From: Neoceratodus forsteri
Lineage: Eukaryota > Chordata > Ceratodontiformes > Ceratodontidae
NCBI GenBank assembly: GCA_016271365.2
Contig: CM028131.1
Span: forward strand, 171,000,501-171,064,500
Length of the DNA: 64,000 bases
Direction: 5' to 3'
A program made the translations under genes and the position numbers. Numbering within the stretch: position 1 is the first letter of the stretch; each line of letters begins with the position of its first letter. Of this stretch, positions 21,060 through 32,131 are shown piece after piece. The notes under the pieces are model-generated. The model saw only the letters and a list, made by a program, of their open reading frames with translations, searched no databases and had not been told where the DNA came from.

Positions 21060-22510
21060 TACTCCCTCGCCTCTACCTTGACTTCAGCAAGGCATTTGGC
21101 TTTGGGCCTTACAGACTCTTGCTGAAGAAGATGGAGGATTTGGGTGCAGCTAAGGTCATAGTAAACTGCGTAGGTAATTGGCTAAAGGGGAGGCAGCTGA
21201 AGGCTGTAGTCAAGTTGTTGGGATCAAGTCAGCAGAGAAGGAGGTCATGAGCAGGGTACCACAGGGATCAGTTCTGGGATGCACATCTTCAACATGTTCA
21301 TTAGTCACATTGGTTAGGGTATCTGGGGCAGGCTATGTCTCTTTGCAGATGACAATTGCCTGTAGTTCTCTGGGAAGGTGGATAGTAATGAGGGAATCAG
21401 AGAAATGCAGTGATGTATGAAAGCTAGAGGGGTAGTCCAAGGTTTGATAGTTGAACTCAACCCCTAAAAGTGCAAGGTAATGTTCCTAGGGAATAAGAAC
21501 CCCAGAACAGAGCACTGGATGGAAGAAGGAGACTTAGCACTATGCATGAGGAATGAGACCTTGGAATTATCATCAATGAGTTCCTCAAACAATTGAGTCA
21601 GTGCTGCAAAGCATATAGCAAAGCATGTAGGATGCTGGGATATATTGGGAGGGGTATTGGTAGCAGAAGGGAAGAGGTAATACTTCCCCTATATAGCTCC
21701 TTATTGAGGCCACACCTGAAGTGCTATGCCCAGTTCTTGACTCTTCACCTTAGGAAGGATAAAGATAGGCTGTAGACAGTGCAGCAGAGGGTAACAAAAA
21801 GGATTCAGGGCCAAAAGGACAGGTTCTATGAGAAGTGCCTCAAGGCACTGAACATGTACTTGCTGGAGACCAGAAGGGAGAGGGGAGATAGGATAGAAAC
21901 CTTCAAGTTACTAAAAGGAATTAATAAAGTGAAGTGTGGAGAAATACTTAGCTTGACCTAGGAGGCATTATAGCATGGAGGTTAAGGGCACTGAGCTGCA
22001 AACCTGGAGACCTGGGTTTGTATCCCACAGCCCCCACTTGCATACTGTGTGACTCTGAGCAAGTCACTTAACTTTCTTGTGCTCCCAGGTAAGGCACACA
22101 AGCTCCGGCTTAGTGTGCCTTACCTGGTTAAACAATTTCTCCTTTTCCTGACTGCTAGTTCACAGACACATGGACTTGAGTGGAAACTGACAGGAGGGAT
22201 GCTTAGATGGTGCATGAGGAAGTATTAGTTTACAGAAAAGGTGTTGGAGCCATGGAACAGTTTTCCTAATGAAGTGGTGGGTGCTAAAACTGTTGGGAGG
22301 TTCAAGAATGGTTGGGCTAGAATGAAGCATATAGTGGTTACTCGGGGTGGCAGAAGCTGGGAGGGGAATGGAGGCAAGGATGGGTAGTGCTATGACCCTA
22401 GAAGGACAGTAGGTCTCAGAGCTAAATAGGGAACTCAGGTAGACTAGATAGACTATTGGTCTTTTTCTTGGTCTTTTTCTGCTGTCATTAACTATGCCTA
22501 TGTTTCTATG
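21060..22510 (+). mobile_element. CR1 LINE fragment, split by a SINE
   Basis: The plus strand carries an RT remnant (LDFSKAF-like block near 21085), the C-terminal blocks MLGYIGRGIGSRREEVILPL and ERGDRIETFKLLKGINKV, then after the SINE the EPWNSFPNEVVGAKTV block, and a 3' end TATGTTTCTATG near 22500. Multiple frameshifts and stops show it is old. It is interrupted at 21958-22147. The order and the 3' motif identify CR1. Confidence 0.85.
21958..22147 (+). mobile_element. MIR-like CORE-SINE inserted in CR1
   Basis: The tRNA-related head has an A box TAGCATGGAGG (21971-21981) and a B box GGTTTGTATCC (22015-22025). A CORE-type segment follows (22034-22088) with the characteristic CTGTGTGACTCTGAGCAAG and CACTTAAC. 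The 3' tail, TGTGCCTTACCTGGTTAAAC, resembles the 3' ends of the L2-like LINEs at about 37640 and 49755, consistent with mobilisation by L2-type machinery. The flanks match imperfectly (TTGAC at 21953-21957, CTGAC at 22148-22152). It is a SINE, not a functional tRNA gene. Confidence 0.88.
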
Positions 22511-24271
22511 CTTACTTTAGGTGGCGCACAGATGATTTAGGCTGCCAAGGCACCCAGACTCAAAGCTCCCTTGTCTCACCCTTCCCTCAGTTACACCACA
22601 GAGATAAAAGCTGTCTGTTCTCCTACCTCTAAACTCTGGAAGCAGTTCCTGGAAATTCTCTACAAACAGCAGTCTTTCATCCATAGATGTTTGTTCAGTC
22701 CAGATTGAACTTCAACATGTTCTGGCAAGCAAACAGCAATTTGCTTGTCTGAGTATGAGCAGGTCATCAGCTCCCTTTTCTCTGCAGATGTCTGCTCTGA
22801 GAGTCTGAACAGGACTGACTAAAACCCCTCTTTGCTTCTGAGAATTCTTACAATAATTCCTAAGCTTCCTGCCTCCTTATTGGCTATACCATTTGTCCAT
22901 CATATATAAAGGCACAGCCCGACTGTGTTGAAGATACCAAAGCATCCCATAATACTTTAGGCAGTTCTTCCACTGACCCTCAGGATTCCATTTAGCTTTC
23001 ACTGTCATCAAATGTTTTCAAGATGGCAATGAACATGCTATTTCAAAAGCACATGATTACAAAGTTATTTATTTTCCTGTCTCATTGTCTAGTACAAAGT
23101 TACTTGTTTTGTTGTCTCGTCTAGAACAAAGTTATTTATATTGCTGTCTCGTTGCTGAACAAAATTATTTAGTTTGCTGTCCTATTGTCTAGAACACATA
23201 TTAACTGATTTATTGTTAGCCTCCTTGAATGTGACTGTTGCAGTGAAAATGTCTTTAGGTGTCCAGTCGGAAGTTGAGGAAAACTGTTCTTCAGCTTAGA
23301 AGTGCTTCTTTCAGTTGTGACAGTGGAGTTGCTTGCTGGGTATTTGAAACACAAAGAAACATCTACTCCCTTCTCATCTTCTCCATCAGGTCCCCAGCAC
23401 CAGATCCAGTCAGTGGGCTGGCAGGTAACAAGAGCTGGCCAGCAGGCAACTAAAAGTAGGAGACACTTCAAACAGTTTAACCAGTCCTGGTTGTGCCAGG
23501 ATCATAACATTTATTAATGCCATTAAATGCAAACTGAGTACTATGTACTCAAATACAAAATGTTTTTGAAAATCAAAAGCATATACTATTTGGTACCACT
23601 TTACATGAACTCCAGCACTTTGAGGTAAAGACCTCTTCTTCGGGGGTGGAAAGAAGTCCCTTGTTGTGCAGCTGTGTCTCATGGCTGTGTTCATTCTGGG
23701 TATGTTAAAACTAGCTTATGTTCCATTTTCTATCAAGTTCTTTAAGGCAGCAGAAATAAGAAGATGGTAAATCCCTTAAATGGCAATCAGGAAGAAATAA
23801 TTCTATAGTAATCATTAACCATAGGTACCACACAAACAAGGCATTTGTCTAGCCTCAGTACTAAAAAGGTCAGTAACAGCTGGCAGTAAGATGCATTATC
23901 ACAGAACTGATTGCTTCCAAAAAGGTGAGCAGCAAACAAGTAAGAAACTCTATTGTTTAACAAATTCTGGTTGTATGAACTCTAGCCATGGTTATTCAGC
24001 TAACCCCCCTCCCCATTGAGAATCTGTAATATTCTATAATAGGTTCTGCCATAATTGCCCCTTCCCCATTCAGTCCTGTCTGGTAGGCCAGTTAGTGTGT
24101 GTAGTATCCTTTCACAGTCCATTTGGTTGTGTTTTCATACTTTTGTGACACACCAAGGGTGAGAAGGGCCATTTACTACTACAGTACAGTATTTTTAGTT
24201 TCTAAACATCGTGTTCATCTGCACTGGCTGCTTCTGTGGACCTGACATTACAGTCCTCCATTTCTAAAGAA
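22511..24271. other. Stretch without a recognised gene
   Basis: No coding motif was found. It contains the 4-copy tandem repeat at 23058-23196. Short frames around 23170-23700 on both strands lack recognisable features. Confidence 0.5.
23058..23196. repeat. Four-copy tandem repeat, unit 32-35 bp
   Basis: ACAAAGTTATTTATTTTCC followed by TGTCTCATTGTCTAG recurs at 23058, 23093, 23125 and 23158 with small length changes (35, 32, 33 and 35 bp). The array is AT-rich and non-coding. Confidence 0.85.
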
Positions 24272-25650
24272 ATTATCACAGAAACATAGAATCTGATACC
24301 AGGTGACTGAAGGTCTATCAAGTCTGCTCTTACAATACTACCTCACTCCACCATCCTCCTGCACTGGTGGACTGTCTCCCTCTTCCCACTTTCCCTCCCC
24401 CCTCTCCCTCACCCCCAATCCCGTGTTGCCCCCTCAGAGACATTGATTCCCCTTATCCTCTCCCAGCTGTGTTTAAAACTGTTTAGGGTAGCTACCCCAT
24501 CACTTCTGCCAGCAGTCAGTTTCACAGTTCCACCACCCTTTCTGTGCAGTAAAAACTTCCTTACGTCTCTCTTGAACTTGCCCACACCAACGTACAGTCA
24601 TGCACCCTAGTGACTATGTACCTATTTCTGACAAGAGGTCAATGTTAGTCACCATGTTTATGCAACCCAGAAACTTATATGTTTCTATCATGTACCCCAT
24701 CTTGTGCCTGGTCTCCAGCCAGTGCGAATTCAGGGCCACCAGCCACTCCTCATGGGATCTTCCTGCTGGCCCTGGATCATCTTGGTGACCCTTCTCTGCA
24801 CAAACTCCAGCCTGTCTTATGCACTTCCTCAGGTGAGGACTCCAGCACTGAGCCCAGTAGTCAGTAGGGATCTCTACAGGGGCAGTATCCCCTCACTTCT
24901 ACTACTAAAAAACCCTCCCTGTATACTCCAACATCCTCAGTACCTTACTATATGCGCTGTTGCAGTGGCTTCTTTACTTGATGCAGTCACTGATTATGAT
25001 GCCCAATTCCCTCTCCTGTGTTGTAGCTCACAGCCTAACCTCTCCCATCCAGTATTCTGTGTAAGGGTTCTATCCCCCAAAGTACCTTACCTTCCACTTC
25101 TTGGCATTGAATCTGAACTGCTAGGTCTTAGACCATCTCTTTAGCTTCTCTAGGTCAAACTGGAGCTCCTGAACCCCTTCCTCATGATCTACCCTGTTGC
25201 ATATCTTGGTGTAATCAGCAAAGAGACACAACTTGCCCTGCATATCTTCCCTATGTCACTGATGAACATATTAAATAGTACAGGTCCCAGGACTGAGCAC
25301 TGTGGCACCCTGATTGTGACCTCCCTATCCCCCAACTTCGTCCCATTCACCACTGCCCTCTACTGCCTCTCCCAAAGCCAATTTCCTACCCACTAGGCTA
25401 AACCCTGCTCCTTTCCAAAGTGCTCCAACTTTTTCAGTAGCCTACTGTATGGTACCAAATTGAAGGCCAAGCTGAAGTCAAAGTACAGCAAACCTACTAT
25501 CTGTCTCCTGTCTATTACATACGTGACCCAGTCAAAAAACAGTACCTGGTTGGTCTGGCTTGACCTCCCTAACACAAAGCCCTGCTGCTTTTTGCCCTGC
25601 AGTCTACTTTCCTGTGAGTAGGCCACCAAGCTTTCTTTGATGTCACAAGT
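24272..25650 (-). mobile_element. Old CR1 LINE fragment
   Basis: The 3' end at 24272 has CAGAAACATAGAATC. Minus-strand frames are badly broken, but DWVTYVIDRRQIVGLLYFDF and LAFNLVPYSRLLKKLEHF correspond to the RT block normally reading YLDFSKAFDTVPH. The catalytic box and PQGSVLGP block are decayed. The divergence from the young CR1 copies is much larger, so this is an older subfamily or insertion. Confidence 0.75.
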
Positions 25651-27040
25651 AGAGGACTGACGATGTCAGATGCAGACAAGCAGAGTAAGTGAAGTCTAGG
25701 GAACACCAATATCATTCTCATGTTATAGTGCCTAGTTATAAGAAAAACAAAGAAGCTAGATACAGAGACTATGAAATAACAGGTGAGAATTTTCCAGAAA
25801 AATATGTTCCAGTATTTTCCCTGTGATGTCAGGCAGTTGTTAAATTAGTTAACTGAGGGGAAAAAAAGAATCTCTGAAACGAAATGATTACGAAACAGGA
25901 AAAGGCTGACTCATTTAACAGTAAGCCTCCCTCTTTACCATGAACCCCCAGTGAAGTCGATGTCTTTCTTAGCTCTCTTTCTTCTAGTGTGATGTGAGCA
26001 TGGCGGACAGATGACTGGAGCTAAGTAGAGTATTTGCAGTCATTTTTTTTTTTTTCTTGCATTTAGCCTTTATTTTACGAGGAAATCCCATTAAGGTTAA
26101 AAGATCAGTCAAACATACAGTACATCAAACTGAATAAATATATAGCACACCATAACATCTTTGCTTATGATAATTGCTCTATGAAGTACAGCAGTTTGAA
26201 GCCTTATTATCATTCGGTACTGATGTCAGAATTGAATACTAGGGCTTAGCCTGAAGTTCTACTGGGCAGATTTGATGCATGCCACATACCCCCATTAAGC
26301 AGTATAAAGACCAGTTATGCTCAAGCATCCTTATGACAATTGTTTTCATTGCAGTAGCTGAATTTCCTTCCTCAACTCCAATCTCATCATCTACCTACCT
26401 ACCTTCAATTTCATGGCTGCTGTTATGGTTGCTCCTGCTTCTCTCAACTATTACGATGTCTGTAACTACCGGCTATTTTCTTTCCAGCTTGTGGCAGGCT
26501 TGGTGCAACCCCTTCCTGGTAGTTGTGTGTCTGCTGCCTCCATGCTCATCACCTCGCTGCCACTACATGGCTTTATTGCTGCTCCCTGTGGCACTCCAAC
26601 TTCCCATCCTGGCTCCTTCATGTGGCATTATGTTTTCACCCTTTCTGCAGCCATTTTTCTTCCAGCTTTATGATCCAGTTCTGCAGTCTTCTCTTTCATT
26701 CATTTATTCATTCTGCTACTCTGCTTCTATCAGCTTCTAAGTGCCCTGTTCCCTTTGCCTTCTTGCATGCTTATCCTTTGCTATCTGCTCTCAATCTGCT
26801 TCCTTGCCTGTAGTCTGCTGTGGCTCTGCTGCACTTCCTTGGGCATTTGGGCCTTAATTCTGTCTAGATCCTCCATTCCTTCATAAAGTTGCCCCCATTC
26901 AGCCACCACACGTTTGTGCTTGGGTTTCTTACAGCATCAGCAATCCCTCTGTTCTTGGCTGTCAGCTTTGAATCAGTTGTGGCACGGGGCCCACATTCTG
27001 CTCACCACCCTGCTTCATGTCCACTAGCTGCCAGGTAGTA
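25651..27040. other. Stretch without a recognised gene; one retro-copy tail
   Basis: A plus-strand T-run (about 26042-26055) with TTTATTTT about 20 bp beyond it reads on the minus strand as AATAAA followed by poly(A), so a polyadenylated retro-copy may start here on the minus strand. No body with recognisable coding sequence could be seen. The 153-codon open frame at 26279-26740 is hydrophobic, leucine/serine-rich and without motif; I do not call it a gene. Confidence 0.45.
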
Positions 27041-28322
27041 CAGAAACATAGACTTTGATGGCAGATAAGGACCACTTGGCCCACCCAGTCTGCCCATTTC
27101 CCTACCTGTTGAATAAGCTGCAGATCCTAGTTAACCAACAGCCTACTTCCTCCTACCCCCACCAGAATTGCCTTATGTCTTCCCCATGCATTCTAGAATT
27201 CCTTCACTGCTTTTGGCCACATGACCTCTTCAGGAAGTCCATTCCATGCATCCACAACCCTCTCTGTGAAAAAATACTTCCTCACGTTGCCCCTTGCCAT
27301 CCCCCATCTGTCTTCAAATTATGCCCCCTTCTTCTTGCACATCTCTTTTTCTGAAAGATGCTACCCACTGGGACTTTGTTGATTCCCCTGAGGTACTTTA
27401 AAGTCTCTGTCATGTCCACCTCTCCCTCCTTTCCTTGAGGGTATGCATATTAAGCTCCTTTAGTCTCTCTTTGTATGGCTTCTGGTGCAGTCCCTGCACC
27501 ATTTTAGTTGCACTCCTGTAGACTGCCTCCATCCTGTCTATGTCCTTGTGGAGATGGGGTCTCCAGAACTGCATGCAGTACTCCAGATGGGGTCTCACCA
27601 ACTGTCTGTACAGAGGAATAACAACCTCTTGTTTCCTACTGGTGATGACTCTTCCTATGCATCCCAGTACCCTCCCAGCTCTCCTTACTGCCTTCTCTCA
27701 TGGCTTGCCTATCTTTAGGTCATCTGATATGACTACCCCCAGGTTCCTTTCCATTTTTGTAGTTGTTAGTACCTCCCACCATTGTGTACTCTTCACCTGA
27801 GTTTTTGTTTTCCAGGTGCATTACTTTGCATTTCTTTGCACTGAATCTAAGCTACCATACTTTTGACCATTCCTCCAACCATGCCAAGTCCCTTCTCATT
27901 CATTCCACCTCCCTTGTGTATCAACCCTGCTGCAGATCTTTGTGTCGTCTGCAAAGAGGCATACTTTTCCTTCCAGACCCTCCACAATGTCACTTATAAA
28001 TGCATTAAAGAGGACTGATCCCAGTACTGAGCCCTGTGGTACCCCACTAGTAACCCCCTTTTCTTCAGAGTGGACTGTGTTTACTATTATTCTCTGTGTC
28101 CTGTTGTCCAGCCAATTTTGTACCCAGGCTACCACCCTGGGACCCACTTCCAGGCTGGCTAACTTGTTTATTAATCTTTTGTGTGGGACTGTGTCAAATG
28201 CTTTGCTAAAGTCTAGGTAGGCCATGTCCACATCCCCTCCCTGGTCTACTACTTTGGTCACCCAGTCAAAAAATCCATTAGATTCATCTGACGTGACCTT
28301 CCCACTGTGAATCCATGCTGCT
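27041..28322 (-). mobile_element. 5'-truncated CR1 LINE
   Basis: The 3' end at 27041 (CAGAAACATAGACTTTGATG) continues through the C-terminal blocks (RPHLEYCMQFWRPHLHKD, RSATKMVQGLH) and the RT palm, with YLDFSKAFDTVPHKRL, GVPQGSVLGSVLFN and a FADDTK box, to a truncation just upstream of the DWVTKVVDQGG block. It belongs to the same subfamily as the CR1s at 3.4-7.1 kb. One frame carries 121 codons across the palm. Several frameshifts break the rest. Confidence 0.88.
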
Positions 28323-29560
28323 GCATGTATCTAGATGTTCTCCTCAGGGCTCAGCACTCATTTGGGCTACATCATCCTTATCATGTTACTCCCTGTTCAT
28401 TCATCCCTATCATATCATGCTCATCATGCTACTACACTGGGCATTTTCCCTCTTCATCATCATTCCTTAGTGGTCTTCACCTTTTCTTTCATTCCTTATA
28501 TTATATCAGTCCCTGTTCAATACCTTCCCCTCAATAACTCATCCATCCTGCCCTTTAAAAGTCATCTGTTGTGGGCGTAGCCCCTTAAGATCTTTGTTCT
28601 AACATTTTTCTTTGGGCCTTACTTCTCAAGACATGATGGGTGGTGTGTCTAAACAGCTGGATTTATAGCTGTCAATGTCCTAATTGCTCTCACTAATAAT
28701 CAAGCTGATATCCGAGGCTGATGCTGTTGTCATTTTAAGAATGAACCTTAAATAGTGCTACTGTAGCATTTTTGCCTTAGTTTTCCACATAAAAATCCTG
28801 CCCAGTTGATAAACACTATCACTTATAAACTCTTTTCTTGGCTTCTTGGATTTCCATGTCCATTTTCTTCTGTTGTTTTCTACAATTCTGCATATTTCAT
28901 TTTATATGTTTTAGTATCTACAAAAAGAGATAATGGTATATCCTATTTGCTTAATTCAGTCTCTAATTCCTCTTTCAATATTTTAGAGTCTCTCGGGACA
29001 GTGCTAAATTAAAGTCTGGCTCAAATTTGTAAAGCCTCTCTCCATTCCTGCATAAACAATTATCTATCATGTCCAAATGGGCAGACACTTGAAAATTCTT
29101 AAACCCCTTGGTATGGTATTCTACTGACTGATATATTCTTCAAGTGTAGTCTGTTGTCAGTAAACCCTCCAAGAGTTGAGTGCTAGTTTTTCAAAATAGT
29201 ATGTTGTCTCATTATTCATCAACCCGGCATCTATACTGTTCAAAATGGGTTTAGTATCACCTCTATGTGTAAAGAGGGACATTCTAAAATCCATTCTCCC
29301 ACCTCATGTTGAATCAGATGTTGTATTTTCAGCCAACATAATTATAACTCTGTGGGCTCACTTGTGGGTTATAAATCAGAGGTGACCCGAGCATGTAATA
29401 CATAGAACATACAGGAATGCAAAATAACCACTCCAGGTTCTGTGTGGTGCTTGGTATGCCATCAATACTAATAATACAAAAATAACCAGCACTCAGTCAA
29501 CCTCAAATAAGGGTATACCCTACAGCATGTATGTACCAGTGCTAAACCAGATTATTAGAA
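28323..29560. other. Stretch without a recognised gene
   Basis: AT-rich sequence with only short motif-free frames. No known transposon end was recognised, and no tandem array is obvious. Confidence 0.5.
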
Positions 29561-29689
29561 TCATCATCATAATTTATTTGTGCAACAACATTTAAAAAAA
29601 CGCACATACCATCAGATGTACTAATGCAGGAGGGACAGGACAAATGGCCAATGACAACTTAATGCATTTCATGCCGGGGTGATTTCTCA
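29561..29689 (-). mobile_element. Possible LINE 3' tail
   Basis: An ATCATCATCAT run followed by AATTTATTTGTGC resembles the tail organisation of the LINE starting at 63138 (TAGTAGTAGTAAAATTTTATTTATAC). On the minus strand both would be 3' ends with trinucleotide runs. No coding sequence follows before another repeat begins, so this is weakly supported. Confidence 0.35.
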
Positions 29690-29965
29690 GAGGTCATCTG
29701 AAGCTGGGAAAGTTACACAATTTATAGTGCAAAACATTAATCAATAATTAATTGATTACAAATCACATGCAATATGTATGCATACCAAGAAATAAAATAA
29801 AAATTATAGTAGCCAAGTATAAACACTACTAAACATATATTAAAAGAGACTTCTATTAATGTTACATACAATAATTTCTGAAATTCATTGTTTTGCTACA
29901 CATGACTATTTGTAAGCTGTATCGAAAGTCCAGACATTGTTGATGTTCTTATTGCAAGGCATGAT
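29690..29965 (-). repeat. Anonymous dispersed repeat, copy A
   Basis: Reverse-complemented, this segment matches 49796-50045 over about 250 bp. Landmarks are AATAAGAACA, ATGTCTGGAC, ATGTGTAGCAAAA and the palindromic TCAATTAATTATTGATTA. On the plus strand here it lies just upstream of the Penelope-like endonuclease remnant and may be part of that element. The link cannot be tested with the second copy, which ends at a LINE tail. Confidence 0.75.
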
Positions 29966-30099
29966 TCCACTGTTTTGGTCTGCGTATTATAAATGGAAGA
30001 ACCAATACCTTGAAAGGGACAAGCACCACTTGACTGTTTCAGATTCAGTCATTGTAAACAATGCCAATATCACGCTTGTAAATCAGTAATAAATATGAG

Positions 30100-30480
30100 A
30101 ACTGGCAAGGAGTGTGGCATTTGTAGTTTTGTCATTTTTTTTATTTTGTGAAGGAGTAATATGCATGTAATTGTGGGAGTGTAAAGCTTTTTATGTTGGA
30201 CAAACCAAATGAAAATGGAGATTTAGAATAGCTTAATATATAAGAGCAATTAAAAACAATGATAGATAGTATGCCTTTTCAAGACATACTGTATAAATTG
30301 TAGGGTTGATGGAGCGAATCACAATTTCTCCTTCACTGGTTTGGAAAAGGTTCACAAGAATCCCCATGGTGGAGAATGATAGTGTTGGCTTAATCAGCGG
30401 GAACCTTTCTGGATTTGTATATTTGTGGAGCAAGACACTCACCTGGTCTCAGAGAAAAATCGAAATAGCTCCCTTTCTAT
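30100..30480 (+). pseudogene. Penelope-like GIY-YIG endonuclease remnant
   Basis: The plus strand, read with frame changes and stops, shows CGICSFV, then KAFYVGQTK (the YIG half of a GIY-YIG motif, near 30187-30210), RAIKNND, AFSRH, and after a decayed interval QREPFWI (near 30395-30415). Spacing and order match the C-terminal endonuclease of Penelope-like retroelements. At least four stops are present. No reverse transcriptase of the element is visible upstream, so only its 3' coding part remains. Confidence rests on a handful of motifs. Confidence 0.6.
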
Positions 30481-30676
30481 AATTGCCTTTCTCGCTTCCT
30501 ACTGCTGTCTGAGTGCTTTCCCTGTTTTTTTCACATTGACAATTATTAGTCTGTTTTGTATTGTGTCTGACTGAATTTCAATTTTATGTAAGCAGCGAAT
30601 AATAAACCTGACAAAGAACTGGCAATCCAACTGTTCAAAGCAGCATATTGTTTGAGCACTGCCCTAAGCATGCAAG

Positions 30677-31510
30677 GTGTTTGGCTTTAATCCAGATCGG
30701 AGAGAAAATATTCTTTTATATAAAATGATTTATAATCCCCTAAATGACAAGATTGCAGTGAGAATATTCAATCTCACTGAAACCAAATTTATGGTTTTTG
30801 GGCCTGCTATTAAATTGTCTATTTGCTTGTCAATCTTAATAATCCATGACATTTATAATAAGACAATAGAGAGGGCTGATAAATTCAGATATCTGGGACT
30901 CATGCTGGATAGTTCCTCATCATTAACCATCATGTTGACTTCTTGATTAAGAATGTTCACATAACACTGGGTCTATTACATAGAATCAGAAATTCCCTAG
31001 TCTCACATATATCAAGAGTTCTAGCCCGATCTATGCTATTATCGCTTATAGATTCTGGTCTTCTGATCTACTCTGTGGCTAGTAAAACTATGCTACGAAC
31101 AGTTGAAATCCTTTACAACCAGGTCTGCCGATTTATCATCTTAAGCCCATGTTGAACTCATCACTGTGCGCTACTGTATATTAAAAATTTAACTGACCTA
31201 CCTTTGAGGCACAATGGTACTATCTCAGACTACTTACATTTTGGTGATTTTATAGAGGCCCTGTCATGTTCTATTTTAAGAATTCCTTAACTCCCTACTC
31301 CTCAGGGCATGCAACACACTTATCTGAAAGCAGGAACATTAAACCCACATGCCATTGTACAGTTGCAGGTCAGCATTGTTTCTTATATGTCAGTTGTAGA
31401 CTGGAATTCTTTACCACAACAACTTCATCACACTGTAATTTATTTGGGGTTTAAATCTGCACTGAAAGTACATTCCATGAATATGTCCAAATTTTTGTGT
31501 TTTACTTGAT
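30677..31510 (+). mobile_element. L2-like LINE fragment (RT thumb and C-terminus)
   Basis: The plus strand encodes TETKFMVFGPA, RADKFRYLGLMLDSSSS, ITLGLLHRIRNSL, LLSLIDSGLLIYSVASKTML and VVDWNSLPQQLHH. In order these are the post-catalytic KTKxMxFG, FRYLGxxLD, LLxRxRN, xDYxxxxY and WNSLPxxL blocks of L2-type LINEs. It is truncated 5' of the thumb and has several stops and frame changes. Confidence 0.75.
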
Positions 31511-32131
31511 GGCACATACTGTGAAACCAAGCAGGAGTTGGACTGCACCCTGGGATTGGCTGTGCTCAGTGTAATACAAATTGTATATGAAAGGCGAAAA
31601 AAATGGCACATGCTCAAAGGGCAAACATAAAAGCTTTACTTTTTGTTCAAGCCTCTTCCCTTGTAATATAGTGAACTGTACCATGATAGACTTTGGGCAA
31701 AAAGTATTAGCTATTATTTAAACAAGGGAGTTTAAAAAGACAGTTTTTTTTAGCCCAGCTTGCTTCTGTTAATATTTTTTGAACTGTTTTGGACTCTGTC
31801 TTATGTGTCTTGGATGCATTGTGAGTGTTCATCCATCTTTTTAAACTCACTTGTTTAAATAAAAGCCGGGTTTGAGCAGGTACCATTTTTTTGCCTTTCA
31901 TATACAGTATATAGTGTGAAACTGTACATTATCTTGTCCTTACTTTGTACTATTTGTTATTGTACTCACACTCGGGTCCACCATGAAAATGGACGTTTGA
32001 TGCTCTTGGTTCTTGCCAAATTAACAAATCTAAAAAAATAAATGTATACAATTTAGACTGGGTCACAGTACTGTGGTTAAGATTTGCAGCTGCAGTGCCT
32101 AAAGTTGGAAGTTCCAGGAAACAGAAGAAAC
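31511..32131. other. Stretch without a recognised gene
   Basis: No coding motif was found. It probably includes the 3' untranslated part of the L2-like fragment. Nothing else is recognised before the CR1 3' end near 32135. Confidence 0.5.

Noticed and set aside
21971..22030. tRNA-like A and B boxes
   Set aside because: No cloverleaf can be closed and the sequence continues into a CORE segment and LINE-like tail, so it is a SINE head and not a tRNA gene.
26279..26740. 153-codon hydrophobic frame, possible membrane protein
   Set aside because: Leu/Ser-rich translation of pyrimidine-rich DNA, with another frame open in the same place. No signal of conservation or domain.
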